A DNA stretch of 64,000 nucleotides, from NCBI RefSeq assembly GCF_012317385.1, contig NZ_CP051144.1:992001-1056000 (forward strand). Reading direction: 5' to 3'. The notes below the pieces were generated by a model. It did no database searches and was not told the DNA's origin. It worked only from the letters and a program-made list of their open reading frames with translations. Numbering within the stretch: position 1 is the first letter of the stretch; each line of letters opens with the position of its first letter. Both the position numbers and the translations under genes were made by a program. Positions 45,408-53,526 of the stretch are shown piece by piece. Source of the stretch: Romboutsia sp. CE17 (GTDB lineage: Bacteria; Bacillota; Clostridia; Peptostreptococcales; Peptostreptococcaceae).

Positions 45408-47423
45408 ATGGTTAAAGCAATTTTTAAAAAAGAAATGATTGATATACTCAGAGATAAAAAGACATTATTTATGGGGATTATCCTTCCAATAATTTTATAT
45501 CCAGTGTTAATGATAGTAATGACTCAAATACTATCATCATCTATGAATAGTATAAGTAGTAAAGATATAAACATAGCATTTAGTAAAGAACCAAGTTCTT
45601 CATTAATTTCAATAATAGACAATTATGATGATGAAACAGATTCAAAAATAAATATAATAGAAAGTCAAAGTTATATAAAAGAACTAGAAGATGGTAGATT
45701 AGATGCTTACTTAGAAATTGATGAAAATAATAATATAGAAAACTATTATGTATACATAAATTCATCAAAAGAAAATTCAAGTACAGTTAGCATAAAGCTA
45801 GAAGAGATCTTAAATACATATAAACTTAGTTTAACTGAAAGAGAGTTAAATAATAATGGACTAGATGTAAATAAGATATTAGAGCCTATAGTTTTTGAAA
45901 CTAGAGATGTAGCAAAAACTGAAGAAATAGCAGGGTTCTTCTTAGGGCAAGTTCTTCCAATTATACTTATAATAGGAGTTTTACTTGGAGCAATATATCC
46001 AGCAATAGATTCTATGGCAGGAGAAAAAGAAAGAGGAACTTTAGAAACATTATTTACCTTACCAATAAGTAACTTAGAGCTTGTAATGGGGAAATATATG
46101 GCCGTATCTTTTTGTGCTATAGTAACAGCTGTGCTTAATATATTATCGATACTTCTAACAATATCATATTTATTTTTAAGTGGAAGTATAGTAGAAGGAT
46201 TAGAGATTAGTAAATTTAATATAAATGAATTAATATTACCGATTATAATTACATTATTATGTGTTTGTTTATTTGCTATGGTAATATCAGCGGTTAGTAT
46301 GTGTGTATGCTCTTTTGCAAAGAGTTTTAAGGATGCACAAAACTATATTACACCTGTAATGTTCTTAGTTCTAATACCATCATATGTATCAATGATACCC
46401 AATATGAAGTTAGATAGCACAACAGCTATAATCCCTGTAGTAAATATTTCATTACTTATAAAAAGTGTATTAAGTTTCAATTCAAATATTGGTTTAATTG
46501 CAATGGTATTCATGTCAAATTTTGCTTTTGTTATACTAGCTGTAATTTTATTATCAAAAATATTTAATTCAGAAGAAATATTATTTGGAAGTAGTAAAAG
46601 TTTTTCATTTTTAGAAAGAAGATCTAATATTAAAAAAGGAACTATGCCTAGCCAAAGTGATGGGATAATTATGTATGCATTTGGATTGGTTCTTTTAATA
46701 TATGTAGGAAGTTTAGTACAGATTAAATTTGGAATGGCAGGTCTTGCAATAACTCAAATTATGATTATAAGCTTACCACTACTATTTGCATATTATATAA
46801 AATCTAATTTTAAGAAAGTATTTAATTTAAAACTTCCAACTATAAAACAAATATTTGGAGCTATAAGTCTTTGGATAGGCACATATACAATTGCAATGTT
46901 AATAACACAACTATTATTATATTTATTCCCTCAAAATATGGAAGTTGTAGAAGGATTAAATGAGGCGTTGTTCATAGAAGACAGTTTGTTACTAAATATA
47001 TTAATAGTAGCTTGTATGCCGGCTGTATGTGAAGAGATATTTTTTAGAGGATTTTTACTAAGTGCTTTTAGAAATAATAAAAAGTCATATAAGAGTGCGA
47101 TAATAATTACAGGTATATTATTTGGATTTATGCATATGGACTTTATTAGAATGATACCAACAGGTATACTTGGTATATCATTTGCTTACGCTGTATGTAA
47201 AACAAATTCAATATTTATAAGTATGATTATGCATTTTTTAAATAATGGATTGGCTGTTTTGGTAAGTCACTATACAGCAAATTTAGAATTAGCAGAATCG
47301 AGTAGTGAAGTAGTAGCATTAACATTTAATCAAGTAATGATTTATTTAATAATAGGTTTATTATTTATAACTCTAGGAAGTAGATTATTAAAAAGAATGA
47401 ATAAAACAGAAAAAAATAAATAA
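45408..47423 (+). CDS. NatB-like ABC-2 permease fused to a CPBP (CAAX/Abi) intramembrane protease
   Basis: 671-aa membrane protein in two parts. Residues 1-400 are an ABC-2 permease: N-terminal helix, large outside domain (about 45-175), then GQVLPIILIIGVLLGAIYPAIDSMAGEKERGTLETLFTLP and further helices. Residues about 430-670 form a CPBP domain with its three motifs: EEIFFR (Glu-Glu-x3-Arg), FGFMH and HFLNN. The proteolytic role of such fused domains is unproven. ATG 45408 follows GAGG by 6 nt; TTG 45396 behind AGGGGAG is an alternative. It follows the ATPase gene with 1 bp between. Confidence 0.88.
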   Translation: MVKAIFKKEMIDILRDKKTLFMGIILPIILYPVLMIVMTQILSSSMNSISSKDINIAFSKEPSSSLISIIDNYDDETDSKINIIESQSYIKELEDGRLDAYLEIDENNNIENYYVYINSSKENSSTVSIKLEEILNTYKLSLTERELNNNGLDVNKILEPIVFETRDVAKTEEIAGFFLGQVLPIILIIGVLLGAIYPAIDSMAGEKERGTLETLFTLPISNLELVMGKYMAVSFCAIVTAVLNILSILLTISYLFLSGSIVEGLEISKFNINELILPIIITLLCVCLFAMVISAVSMCVCSFAKSFKDAQNYITPVMFLVLIPSYVSMIPNMKLDSTTAIIPVVNISLLIKSVLSFNSNIGLIAMVFMSNFAFVILAVILLSKIFNSEEILFGSSKSFSFLERRSNIKKGTMPSQSDGIIMYAFGLVLLIYVGSLVQIKFGMAGLAITQIMIISLPLLFAYYIKSNFKKVFNLKLPTIKQIFGAISLWIGTYTIAMLITQLLLYLFPQNMEVVEGLNEALFIEDSLLLNILIVACMPAVCEEIFFRGFLLSAFRNNKKSYKSAIIITGILFGFMHMDFIRMIPTGILGISFAYAVCKTNSIFISMIMHFLNNGLAVLVSHYTANLELAESSSEVVALTFNQVMIYLIIGLLFITLGSRLLKRMNKTEKNK

Positions 47424-47525
47424 TAAGATAAAAATGAATAATTTTGTCGCAAATTTAAAGTCCTTGAATAGTATATATTAGGAGAGAAAAAATTCTCTAA
47501 ATATAATATTAAAAAGGATGGTTGA

Positions 47526-47993
47526 ATGATATTTATGAAAAAATGTTGTAAAAAATCATGTTTAAAAAAATCATGTGGATCTAATCAATCAAATTGTGTA
47601 AGTTCTAATAATGTTACAAATGAATGTATTCAATTCAAACAATCTGCAAATGATAAATGTCAACAAGCTGAATGTTTAAGTAATAAAGCTAATAAGATAG
47701 CTCAAGAGGCAATCGCTGCAGAAAAAAGAGCAGAATGTCTAAAGCAACAGGCTATTGAAGAATGTATGAGAGCAAATGAACTTTGGGATAGATATAATCA
47801 ATTAGCAGATGAAGGTATATGCTTAATGCAACAAGCTCAAGCCTGCTTAGCTAAGAGTGTGGAATGTTATGAAAATCTATATGAAGATGTTGAAGGATGT
47901 GATTTAGATGACTTTGGATATGATTCAGCATCTACTTCACCAACATCAAATAATTGGGGATGTAAAGGAAACTGTAATTGTGGATGTAACTAA
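47526..47993 (+). CDS. Cysteine-rich protein, possible spore coat/exosporium component
   Basis: 155 aa with about 18 Cys. It opens with a basic Cys cluster (MKKCCKKSCLKKSCGSNQSNC), continues with an Ala/Gln/Glu-rich helical middle in which Cys recur at roughly regular intervals (about 34-113), and ends in a Tyr/Asp region and GCKGNCNCGCN. No signal peptide or membrane segment. The composition recalls clostridial exosporium proteins such as CdeC/CdeM, but this is only a compositional likeness. AAGGATGG precedes ATG 47526; ATG 47535 is also possible. It has its own strong terminator. Confidence 0.65.
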   Translation: MIFMKKCCKKSCLKKSCGSNQSNCVSSNNVTNECIQFKQSANDKCQQAECLSNKANKIAQEAIAAEKRAECLKQQAIEECMRANELWDRYNQLADEGICLMQQAQACLAKSVECYENLYEDVEGCDLDDFGYDSASTSPTSNNWGCKGNCNCGCN

Positions 47994-48002
47994 ATAAAAA
48001 TA

Positions 48003-48046
48003 TATAAATAAACGGTGAACTTTAAATAGTTCACCATTTGTTTATA
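48003..48046. terminator. Terminator after the Cys-rich gene, bidirectional
   Basis: About 19-bp stem centred on GGTGAACT / AGTTCACC (48014-48021 / 48028-48035), one C-A mismatch, 6-nt loop, A/T-rich flanks pairing further. Confidence 0.88.
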
Positions 48047-48141
48047 TTATAAATTTGCAACAAAAATGGGAAATAGAAGGTTTATTAAGATGTATATGAG
48101 TTATATAAAATGAAGGTGAATGGATAATTATAGTTTTAGAA

Positions 48142-49197
48142 CTATAAATCTAGTTTTAAATCTCCATCATTAATTAATCCTTTTTTCCTCATCATAGAAG
48201 AAATTAAAAGAGTTATTATAGCAGGTAGTATGAAATGAAGTAGGATTATACCTGTATAAATCATAAAAACACTATAACCAGATTTTTGCATAGCAGCAAT
48301 AGTTCCAAATTGACCTACAAAGCCACTAGTTCCCATACCTGATCCGATTGGTATATTTTCCATTTTAAATATAGTAGTAGACAATGGACCTAGAATCATA
48401 GAAGCTAGAATTGGAGGTATCCATATTTTATAGTTTTTTATTATATTAGGCATTTGGAGCATTGATGTTCCAATTCCTTGTGCTACTAATCCACTAAATC
48501 CATTTTCTTTAAAACTCATAACAGCAAAACCAATCATTTGACAGCAACATCCTACAGTAGCAGCCCCACCTGCTAAACCACTAAGATCTAGCATCATACA
48601 TATTGCTGCACTACTTATCGGAAGAGTAAGAGCTATACCCATTAAAGATGAAACTAAAGCTCCCATTACGATTGGTTGCATATCAGTAGCATTCATTATA
48701 AGATTTCCAAAATATGACATAAAAGTGGAGACTAAAGGACCTACAAATTGAGCTGTTAATACTCCTACTAAAATAGTAAGGGCTGGTGTAATTATTATAT
48801 CAATTTTAGTTTCTTTAGAAATTAATTTACCAAATTCACTAGATAATAATGCAGACATAAAAGCACCTACAGGTCCACCTAATTCATAACCACAAGCACC
48901 TACTATAGCTGAAGAAAACATTACTAAAGGTGGAGCTTGAAGCCCATATGCTATTGACATAGCTATACAAGGTCCTGTTACCTGTTTTGCAATTGGATTT
49001 ATTACTTCTGTAAATAGGCTTATATTAAAAGCCTCACCAATACTGTTAAAAATGGTTCCTATCAGCAGAGAAGAAAAAAGACCGAGTGCCATAGAACTAA
49101 GTGAATCAATAAGGTATCTATTGACTGAAACTTCTATATTTTTCTTTTTGAAGAATATTCTTAAATTTGATGGTATATGTAATATATTATTAATAAT
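48142..49197 (-). CDS. Stand-alone PTS EIIC-type membrane protein (PTS_EIIC_2 family), apparent AUU start
   Basis: Polytopic protein of about 351 aa, with eight to ten hydrophobic segments; MALGLFSSLLIGTIFNSIG, GPCIAMSIAYGLQAPPLVMFSSAIVGACGYELGGPVGAF and SGMGTSGFVGQFGTIAAM are typical of PTS_EIIC_2. No EIIA or EIIB gene is near. The start is odd: a perfect AAAGGAGGG (49209-49201, minus) is followed by CTC-ATT-ATT-AAT with no ATG, GTG or TTG before Met in MALGL, 34 codons on. A TTG at 49224 keeps the frame open but falls at or before the predicted transcription start. I therefore infer AUU at 49197 or 49194. Confidence 0.75.
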   Translation of the reverse strand: MINNILHIPSNLRIFFKKKNIEVSVNRYLIDSLSSMALGLFSSLLIGTIFNSIGEAFNISLFTEVINPIAKQVTGPCIAMSIAYGLQAPPLVMFSSAIVGACGYELGGPVGAFMSALLSSEFGKLISKETKIDIIITPALTILVGVLTAQFVGPLVSTFMSYFGNLIMNATDMQPIVMGALVSSLMGIALTLPISSAAICMMLDLSGLAGGAATVGCCCQMIGFAVMSFKENGFSGLVAQGIGTSMLQMPNIIKNYKIWIPPILASMILGPLSTTIFKMENIPIGSGMGTSGFVGQFGTIAAMQKSGYSVFMIYTGIILLHFILPAIITLLISSMMRKKGLINDGDLKLDL

Positions 49198-49226
49198 GAG
49201 CCCTCCTTTATATATAGTATACAATA

Positions 49227-49256
49227 ATTATATACATATACATATACATGTGACAA
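49227..49256 (-). promoter_or_regulatory. Promoter of the PTS EIIC gene with hexamer-repeat spacer
   Basis: On the minus strand TTGTCA (49256-49251), 18-bp spacer, TATAAT (49232-49227). On the plus strand the spacer is exactly TACATA-TACATA-TACATG. The transcript would begin near 49220. Confidence 0.6.
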
Positions 49257-49315
49257 GACAACTGTTATTACATAAAAATATATTAAAATTAGATTATTCA
49301 ATATTAGCGTACATA

Positions 49316-49346
49316 TTAAAAAAGACTTATATAAGTATAAGTCTTT
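49316..49346 (-). terminator. Terminator of the cyclophilin gene
   Basis: 11-bp stem AAAGACTTATA / TATAAGTCTTT (49321-49331 / 49336-49346); on the minus strand it runs into six or more T (plus-strand A run 49318-49323). Confidence 0.8.
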
Positions 49347-49357
49347 CTGCGTATATA

Positions 49358-49984
49358 TTAGATTTTTTCAGGCTCCTGATAATCTACACCCTTAGTATCA
49401 ACTTTTATAGATTCAATAATAACATCATTAATAGGTTTATTATTAGCTCCAGTTTGAACATTTTCAATATCATGAACTATATCCATTCCATTTATAACTT
49501 TACCAAAAGAAGCATACTGTCCATCTAAATGGGAAGCATCTTTAGTAACTATAAAAAATTGGCTGCCGGCACTATTTTTATTTTGACTTCTAGCCATAGA
49601 TATGACACCCTCTGTATGCTTTAAGTCATTTTGAAATTTATTTTTACTGAATTCTCCTTTTATTTTATATCCAGGTCCACCCATACCACTTCCTTCAGGA
49701 TCTCCTCCTTGAATCATGAAGTCTTTTATAACTCTATGGAAAGTTAGTCCATTATAAAACCCGCTATTAGCTAAATATATAAAATTATTAACAGTATTAG
49801 GAGCAATATGAGGGTAAAGTTCTATTTCAACTCTACCAAAATCTTTTACAATCATTGTTGCAACTGGAAGTTCTTTTGGTGGAGTTCTAGTTTCTTCAAT
49901 ATTACTTTCTGACGAGCATCCTACTAGAGCTAAGGCTGAAGCAAGTATACTTGCAAATAATCCTTTTTTTTGTTTATTAGTCAT
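49358..49984 (-). CDS. Peptidyl-prolyl cis-trans isomerase, cyclophilin type, lipoprotein
   Basis: Assists folding of exported proteins outside the membrane. A lipobox LVGC places the lipid on Cys 23, followed by a short linker. The cyclophilin domain spans about 40-195: PHIAPNTVNNFIYLANSGFYNGLTFHRVIKDFMIQGGDPEGSGMGGPGY contains the catalytic Arg (FHRV), and EGVISMARSQNKNSAGSQFFI plus the LDGQYASFGKV loop complete the site. Length 208 aa. AAGGGCGG lies 8 nt before the ATG. It forms a same-strand pair with the hypothetical gene at 50012. Confidence 0.93.
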   Translation of the reverse strand: MTNKQKKGLFASILASALALVGCSSESNIEETRTPPKELPVATMIVKDFGRVEIELYPHIAPNTVNNFIYLANSGFYNGLTFHRVIKDFMIQGGDPEGSGMGGPGYKIKGEFSKNKFQNDLKHTEGVISMARSQNKNSAGSQFFIVTKDASHLDGQYASFGKVINGMDIVHDIENVQTGANNKPINDVIIESIKVDTKGVDYQEPEKI

Positions 49985-50011
49985 AATATTTACCGCCCTT
50001 ATATATTTTTA

Positions 50012-50365
50012 TTACTTACGTCTTCTTTTTTTAGCATTAGCATAAAAAGGAGTTTTTAGCTGCGTTTTATTTGATTTTGAAATGGAAGTTTTTTCTATTT
50101 TCTTTTTAATATCATCCTTAACTTCTTTACCAGCCAAAGTATCTAGTACTATTTTTTTTATAGTCTTAGCATCTCCAGTTTTATTTATAAATCCATTAGA
50201 AGTTTGAGTAGCTATAGCTAAGTCATAATAATCGATACCTTTTACTTCATCTTTAAAATTAATATAAAAACTATATTTTCCACATTTGCTATGCATCATT
50301 AATGTTTCTTCATCTAACCCTATTTTTGAAAACGAACTTAGATCATCAAATTGTAAAAATTCCAT
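50012..50365 (-). CDS. Hypothetical protein (117 aa) with basic C-terminus
   Basis: No domain recognised. The N-terminal half is acidic and mixed alpha/beta (MEFLQFDDLSSFSKIGLDEETLMMHSKCGKYSFYINFKDEV); the C-terminal 45 residues are very Lys-rich and end KKRRRK, suggesting nucleic-acid or membrane-phosphate contact. AAAGGTGATATA precedes the ATG. It is 27 bp upstream of the cyclophilin gene and probably cotranscribed with it. Confidence 0.65.
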   Translation of the reverse strand: MEFLQFDDLSSFSKIGLDEETLMMHSKCGKYSFYINFKDEVKGIDYYDLAIATQTSNGFINKTGDAKTIKKIVLDTLAGKEVKDDIKKKIEKTSISKSNKTQLKTPFYANAKKRRRK

Positions 50366-50594
50366 TATATCACCTTTTTCTTAAATTTATATATAGTATA
50401 TGAATATAAGATTTATTATACTATAAAATCTATTTTTATGGACAGGCTCTTTTTATAATGATACACAATATTATATAATAGATAACTATAAAAGATATTT
50501 TATTGTAGTATTTTAAATAATTTATAAGTATATATTTTTTATAAACATCATAGTACTACTAAGGGCTTAGGATCTATTTAATAGGAGGGGTCTT

Positions 50595-51005
50595 ATGAAG
50601 TTTGGAGATAGAGTTTTATATGAGGATGATGGCCATAGAGTAATGGGCGTATATATACATGATGTTAATTCTAAAGAAGCAATAGTCAAGCTAGATAATT
50701 TAAAAGAAAAAAGTATAGTGTTAGAGGATAGATTAACTTTTATAAAAGATATGGAACAGATGGATTTAGTTCAAGCTATGGTTATAGCAGACTATATATC
50801 TAAGGAAAAATATGATGGACATTATACTTTATTAGCATTTACAAGTGGATGTAGATTTTGTTTTGGTACTTTAGAAAAGATGACTTATAATTCGACAAGT
50901 CTTATGGCTTTAGGTAAAACAGTAGAAGAAGCTATAAGTAAGGCTATAAAATATAACATAGACTCTGATAGCATTATAAATAAAGAAGATAAGATGTATA
51001 AGTAA
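50595..51005 (+). CDS. Hypothetical protein (136 aa)
   Basis: Starts MKFGDRVLYEDDGHRVMGVYIHDVNSKEAIVKLDN, a small beta-barrel-like N-terminal part, then a helical segment and a Cys pair (SGCRFCFGTLEK, CxxC). No family recognised. AGGAGGGG precedes the ATG and a strong terminator follows, so it is a real single gene. The 229 bp upstream (50366-50594) are AT-rich with no structure that I can identify. Confidence 0.65.
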   Translation: MKFGDRVLYEDDGHRVMGVYIHDVNSKEAIVKLDNLKEKSIVLEDRLTFIKDMEQMDLVQAMVIADYISKEKYDGHYTLLAFTSGCRFCFGTLEKMTYNSTSLMALGKTVEEAISKAIKYNIDSDSIINKEDKMYK

Positions 51006-51015
51006 TTTAAATATA

Positions 51016-51063
51016 AAAGGAGCTTAGCTGAATTAACTAGTAAATTCAGCTAAGCTCCTTTAT
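51016..51063. terminator. Bidirectional terminator between convergent genes
   Basis: 19-bp perfect stem AAAGGAGCTTAGCTGAATT (51016-51034) with its complement (51043-51061), 8-nt loop. It serves the 136-aa gene and ftsH. Confidence 0.92.
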
Positions 51064-51074
51064 AATTTATATAA

Positions 51075-52997
51075 CTATTCTTCAATATCTAAATCATCTA
51101 CGATATTTTCTACATTTTCTGTTATACCAGTATGTTCGATTAACTTATTGTTATTATCTTTCTTTATTTCAGGTACACTTTCGTCATTTAAAATTTTCAT
51201 AAACTCTTGGCCTGTTATTGTTTCTTTTTCAAGAAGATAATTAGATAATTCATGTAATTTATCTAAGTTATCACTTAATATTTTACTAGCCTTTTTATGA
51301 GCTTCTTTTATTATACTAAGAACTTCTTCATCTACTTTAGCAGCTGTTGTGGAAGAACAAGTTAAGGAAGTATCGCCTCCTAAGTAAGGGTTATTAACTG
51401 TCTCTAAAGCAACCATACCAAATTTATCACTCATACCAAATCTAGTAACCATTGCACGAGCTATTTTTGTAGCTTGTTCAATATCATTTGAAGCGCCAGA
51501 AGTACATATATTAAATATTATTTCTTCTGCAGCACGACCACCTGTAAATGTAGTTATTTTGTTGAAGGCTTCTTCTTTAGACATAAGCACACTTTCTGAT
51601 TCTGAAACTTGCATTGTATATCCAAGTGCCCCCGAAGTACGAGGTATTATTGTTATTTTATGAACTGGATCACTATTAGTTTGAATAGCAGCAACAAGTG
51701 CATGACCTATCTCATGATAAGCAATAATCTTCTTTTCCTTGTCAGAAATGACAGCACCTTTACGTTGATAACCAGCTATTACTACTTCAACTGCTTCTTC
51801 TAAATCTTTCTGGGAAACTAAGTTTCTATTATCCTTTACAGCTGCAATTGCAGCTTCATTAACTATATTAGCAAGTTCAGCACCTGATGCACCAGAAGTT
51901 GCTCTTGCAATTACATTAAAGTCAATATTAGATTCAGTTTTTATATTTTTTGCGTGAACTTTAAGTATGGATTCACGACCTGCCAAATCTGGCATTTCAA
52001 CTGGTATTCTTCTATCGAAACGTCCGGGTCTAAGTAATGCTTTATCTAAGCTTTCAGGTCTATTAGTTGCAGCAAGTATAACTACACCTATACCACCATC
52101 AAATCCATCCATTTCTGTAAGCAATTGATTAAGTGTTTGTTCACGTTCATCATTTCCGCCCATTCCACTTCCGTTGTCACGTTTTTTACCAATAGTATCA
52201 ATTTCATCGATAAAGACTATACAAGGAGCTTTTTCTTGGGCTTGCTTAAATAAATCCCTAACTCTAGCAGCTCCCATACCAACAAACATCTCAACAAATT
52301 CAGAGCCTGATATAGAGAAGAACGGAACGTTAGCCTCACCAGCAACTGCTTTTGCAAGTAAGGTTTTACCTGTACCTGGAGGGCCGACTAATAAAGCTCC
52401 CTTTGGCATCTTGGCTCCTATTTGTCGATACTTATCTGGATTATTTAAGAAATCTACTATTTCTGTTAAGGCTTCTTTTGCTTCATCTTGTCCAGCTACA
52501 TCATTAAAGGTTTTACCTGTTTGAGCTTCTACATAGACTTTAGCATTACTTTTGCCAAATTGCATAGCTCCAGGACCGCCCATTTTTTTTGTTATCATCT
52601 TTGAAAACATTTGTCCAAGTAAGAAGAATATTAATATTGGACCTATCCATGTTAGTATGAAGTTAAGTATAGGAGAGCTTTCCTTAGGAATACTTTTAGA
52701 GAAGGTTACTCCAGCACTTTCAAGCCTATTAACTAAATCAGGATCATCCATTTTTCCTGTTACATATACTTTTCCAGATTTAGGATTAGAAGATGTAAAT
52801 AATATTTCGTTACTTTGAACTTCAACACTCTTTATTTCTTTATTTTCTAACATTGATATAAATTTGCCATAGTCTACCTCTTCAGTATACATTGACTTCA
52901 TACTTGGAAATAAAAAAGCATTTAATAACATTACTATTAGCAAGGTCGTTATGTAATAGTAAATAAGGGGTTTTTTTGGTTTTTTATTATCATCCAT
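51075..52997 (-). CDS. ftsH: ATP-dependent zinc metalloprotease FtsH
   Basis: Membrane-bound AAA+ protease for quality control of membrane and regulatory proteins. An N-terminal helix (about 12-30), extracytoplasmic domain (30-105) and second helix (about 108-128) precede the AAA module: Walker A GPPGTGKT, pore loop FVGMG, Walker [10 protein letters not shown] and the second region of homology [24 protein letters not shown]. The protease zinc motif is HEIGH (about 428-432). Length 640 aa, usual. AAGGAG precedes the ATG. The upstream hpt/tilS genes often found next to ftsH are not here. Confidence 0.96.
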   Translation of the reverse strand: MDDNKKPKKPLIYYYITTLLIVMLLNAFLFPSMKSMYTEEVDYGKFISMLENKEIKSVEVQSNEILFTSSNPKSGKVYVTGKMDDPDLVNRLESAGVTFSKSIPKESSPILNFILTWIGPILIFFLLGQMFSKMITKKMGGPGAMQFGKSNAKVYVEAQTGKTFNDVAGQDEAKEALTEIVDFLNNPDKYRQIGAKMPKGALLVGPPGTGKTLLAKAVAGEANVPFFSISGSEFVEMFVGMGAARVRDLFKQAQEKAPCIVFIDEIDTIGKKRDNGSGMGGNDEREQTLNQLLTEMDGFDGGIGVVILAATNRPESLDKALLRPGRFDRRIPVEMPDLAGRESILKVHAKNIKTESNIDFNVIARATSGASGAELANIVNEAAIAAVKDNRNLVSQKDLEEAVEVVIAGYQRKGAVISDKEKKIIAYHEIGHALVAAIQTNSDPVHKITIIPRTSGALGYTMQVSESESVLMSKEEAFNKITTFTGGRAAEEIIFNICTSGASNDIEQATKIARAMVTRFGMSDKFGMVALETVNNPYLGGDTSLTCSSTTAAKVDEEVLSIIKEAHKKASKILSDNLDKLHELSNYLLEKETITGQEFMKILNDESVPEIKKDNNNKLIEHTGITENVENIVDDLDIEE

Positions 52998-53163
52998 ATT
53001 TTGAATCTCCTTAGTAAAAATACTAAACAGTTATTTGAATAACTATTTTAAAGTAAAATTATTTATTGAATATAATAATATATTTTATGCAAATTTACAA
53101 TATCAAACGCATTTTCTTACAAAACTTTAATAATTCTCCTTTTATTTTAATATAAATATTAAT
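52998..53163. other. AT-rich spacer upstream of ftsH, nothing identified
   Basis: Between ftsH (divergent) and the bioF-like remnant. It should contain the ftsH promoter, but no clear element stands out and no further homology to bioF is visible. Confidence 0.4.
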
Positions 53164-53354
53164 TGTAACTTTCCAATAATCCCTATACTAATAGGAGATG
53201 AAAAAATCGTCAGCATAGAGAAGCTTTCCTTGAATATAATATATTTATACCAGCAATAAGATTTCCAACAGTTAAAAAAGGGAAGTCGATACTTAGATTA
53301 ACACTTATGTCTACTCATGATTTTGAAGATATAGATTATTTATTGAAAAGTTAA
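53164..53354 (+). pseudogene. Remnant of an 8-amino-7-oxononanoate synthase / glycine C-acetyltransferase-type gene
   Basis: Two short frames together reproduce the C-terminal end of an alpha-oxoamine synthase. Frame one (about 53167-53226) reads NFPIIPILIGDEKIVSIEKL. Then, shifted by one base (53226-53354), FLEYNIFIPAIRFPTVKKGK, SILRLTLMSTHDFEDIDYLL, K-S, stop. RFPTV...RLTLMSTHDFEDID is the family's terminal signature. No start codon, PLP-binding region or upstream part remains, and a frameshift interrupts it, so it is a decayed gene end. BioF is the best guess over Kbl because of LRLTLM-TH. Confidence 0.75.
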
Positions 53355-53397
53355 GTGAAATTAAATTAAAATTAAATTAGCATAAAAGTTATATTAA

Positions 53398-53473
53398 TTG
53401 ACAATAGAAAAAAAGATGTATACACTTTATATGTATAGGTATTATTGCTATTCTTATAGAAATAATACCTATA
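53398..53473 (+). promoter_or_regulatory. Promoter and +1 inverted repeat of the MATE gene
   Basis: TTGACA (53398-53403), 17-bp spacer, TACACT (53421-53426). Starting right at the expected transcript end is a perfect 13-bp inverted repeat TATAGGTATTATT (53434-53446) with AATAATACCTATA (53461-53473), 14-nt loop, no T tract. It may be a repressor operator or 5' RNA hairpin. The promoter explains why the longer reading frame from 53398 is not coding. Confidence 0.6.
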
Positions 53474-53526
53474 TTTATGAATATATAGTTGTAAATGCAA
53501 CTAAAAGACAGAGGAGGTTAATAGGG

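Noticed and set aside
49052-49528. 158-codon frame on the plus strand
   Set aside because: It runs antisense through the starts of the PTS gene and the cyclophilin gene and across a promoter and terminator; composition is Ile/Tyr-rich with no domain and no ribosome site.
53398-53526. Extended N-terminus of the MATE protein (Tyr-rich, 43 residues)
   Set aside because: The stretch contains the TTGACA/TACACT promoter and the leader palindrome; a strong ribosome site precedes ATG 53527.
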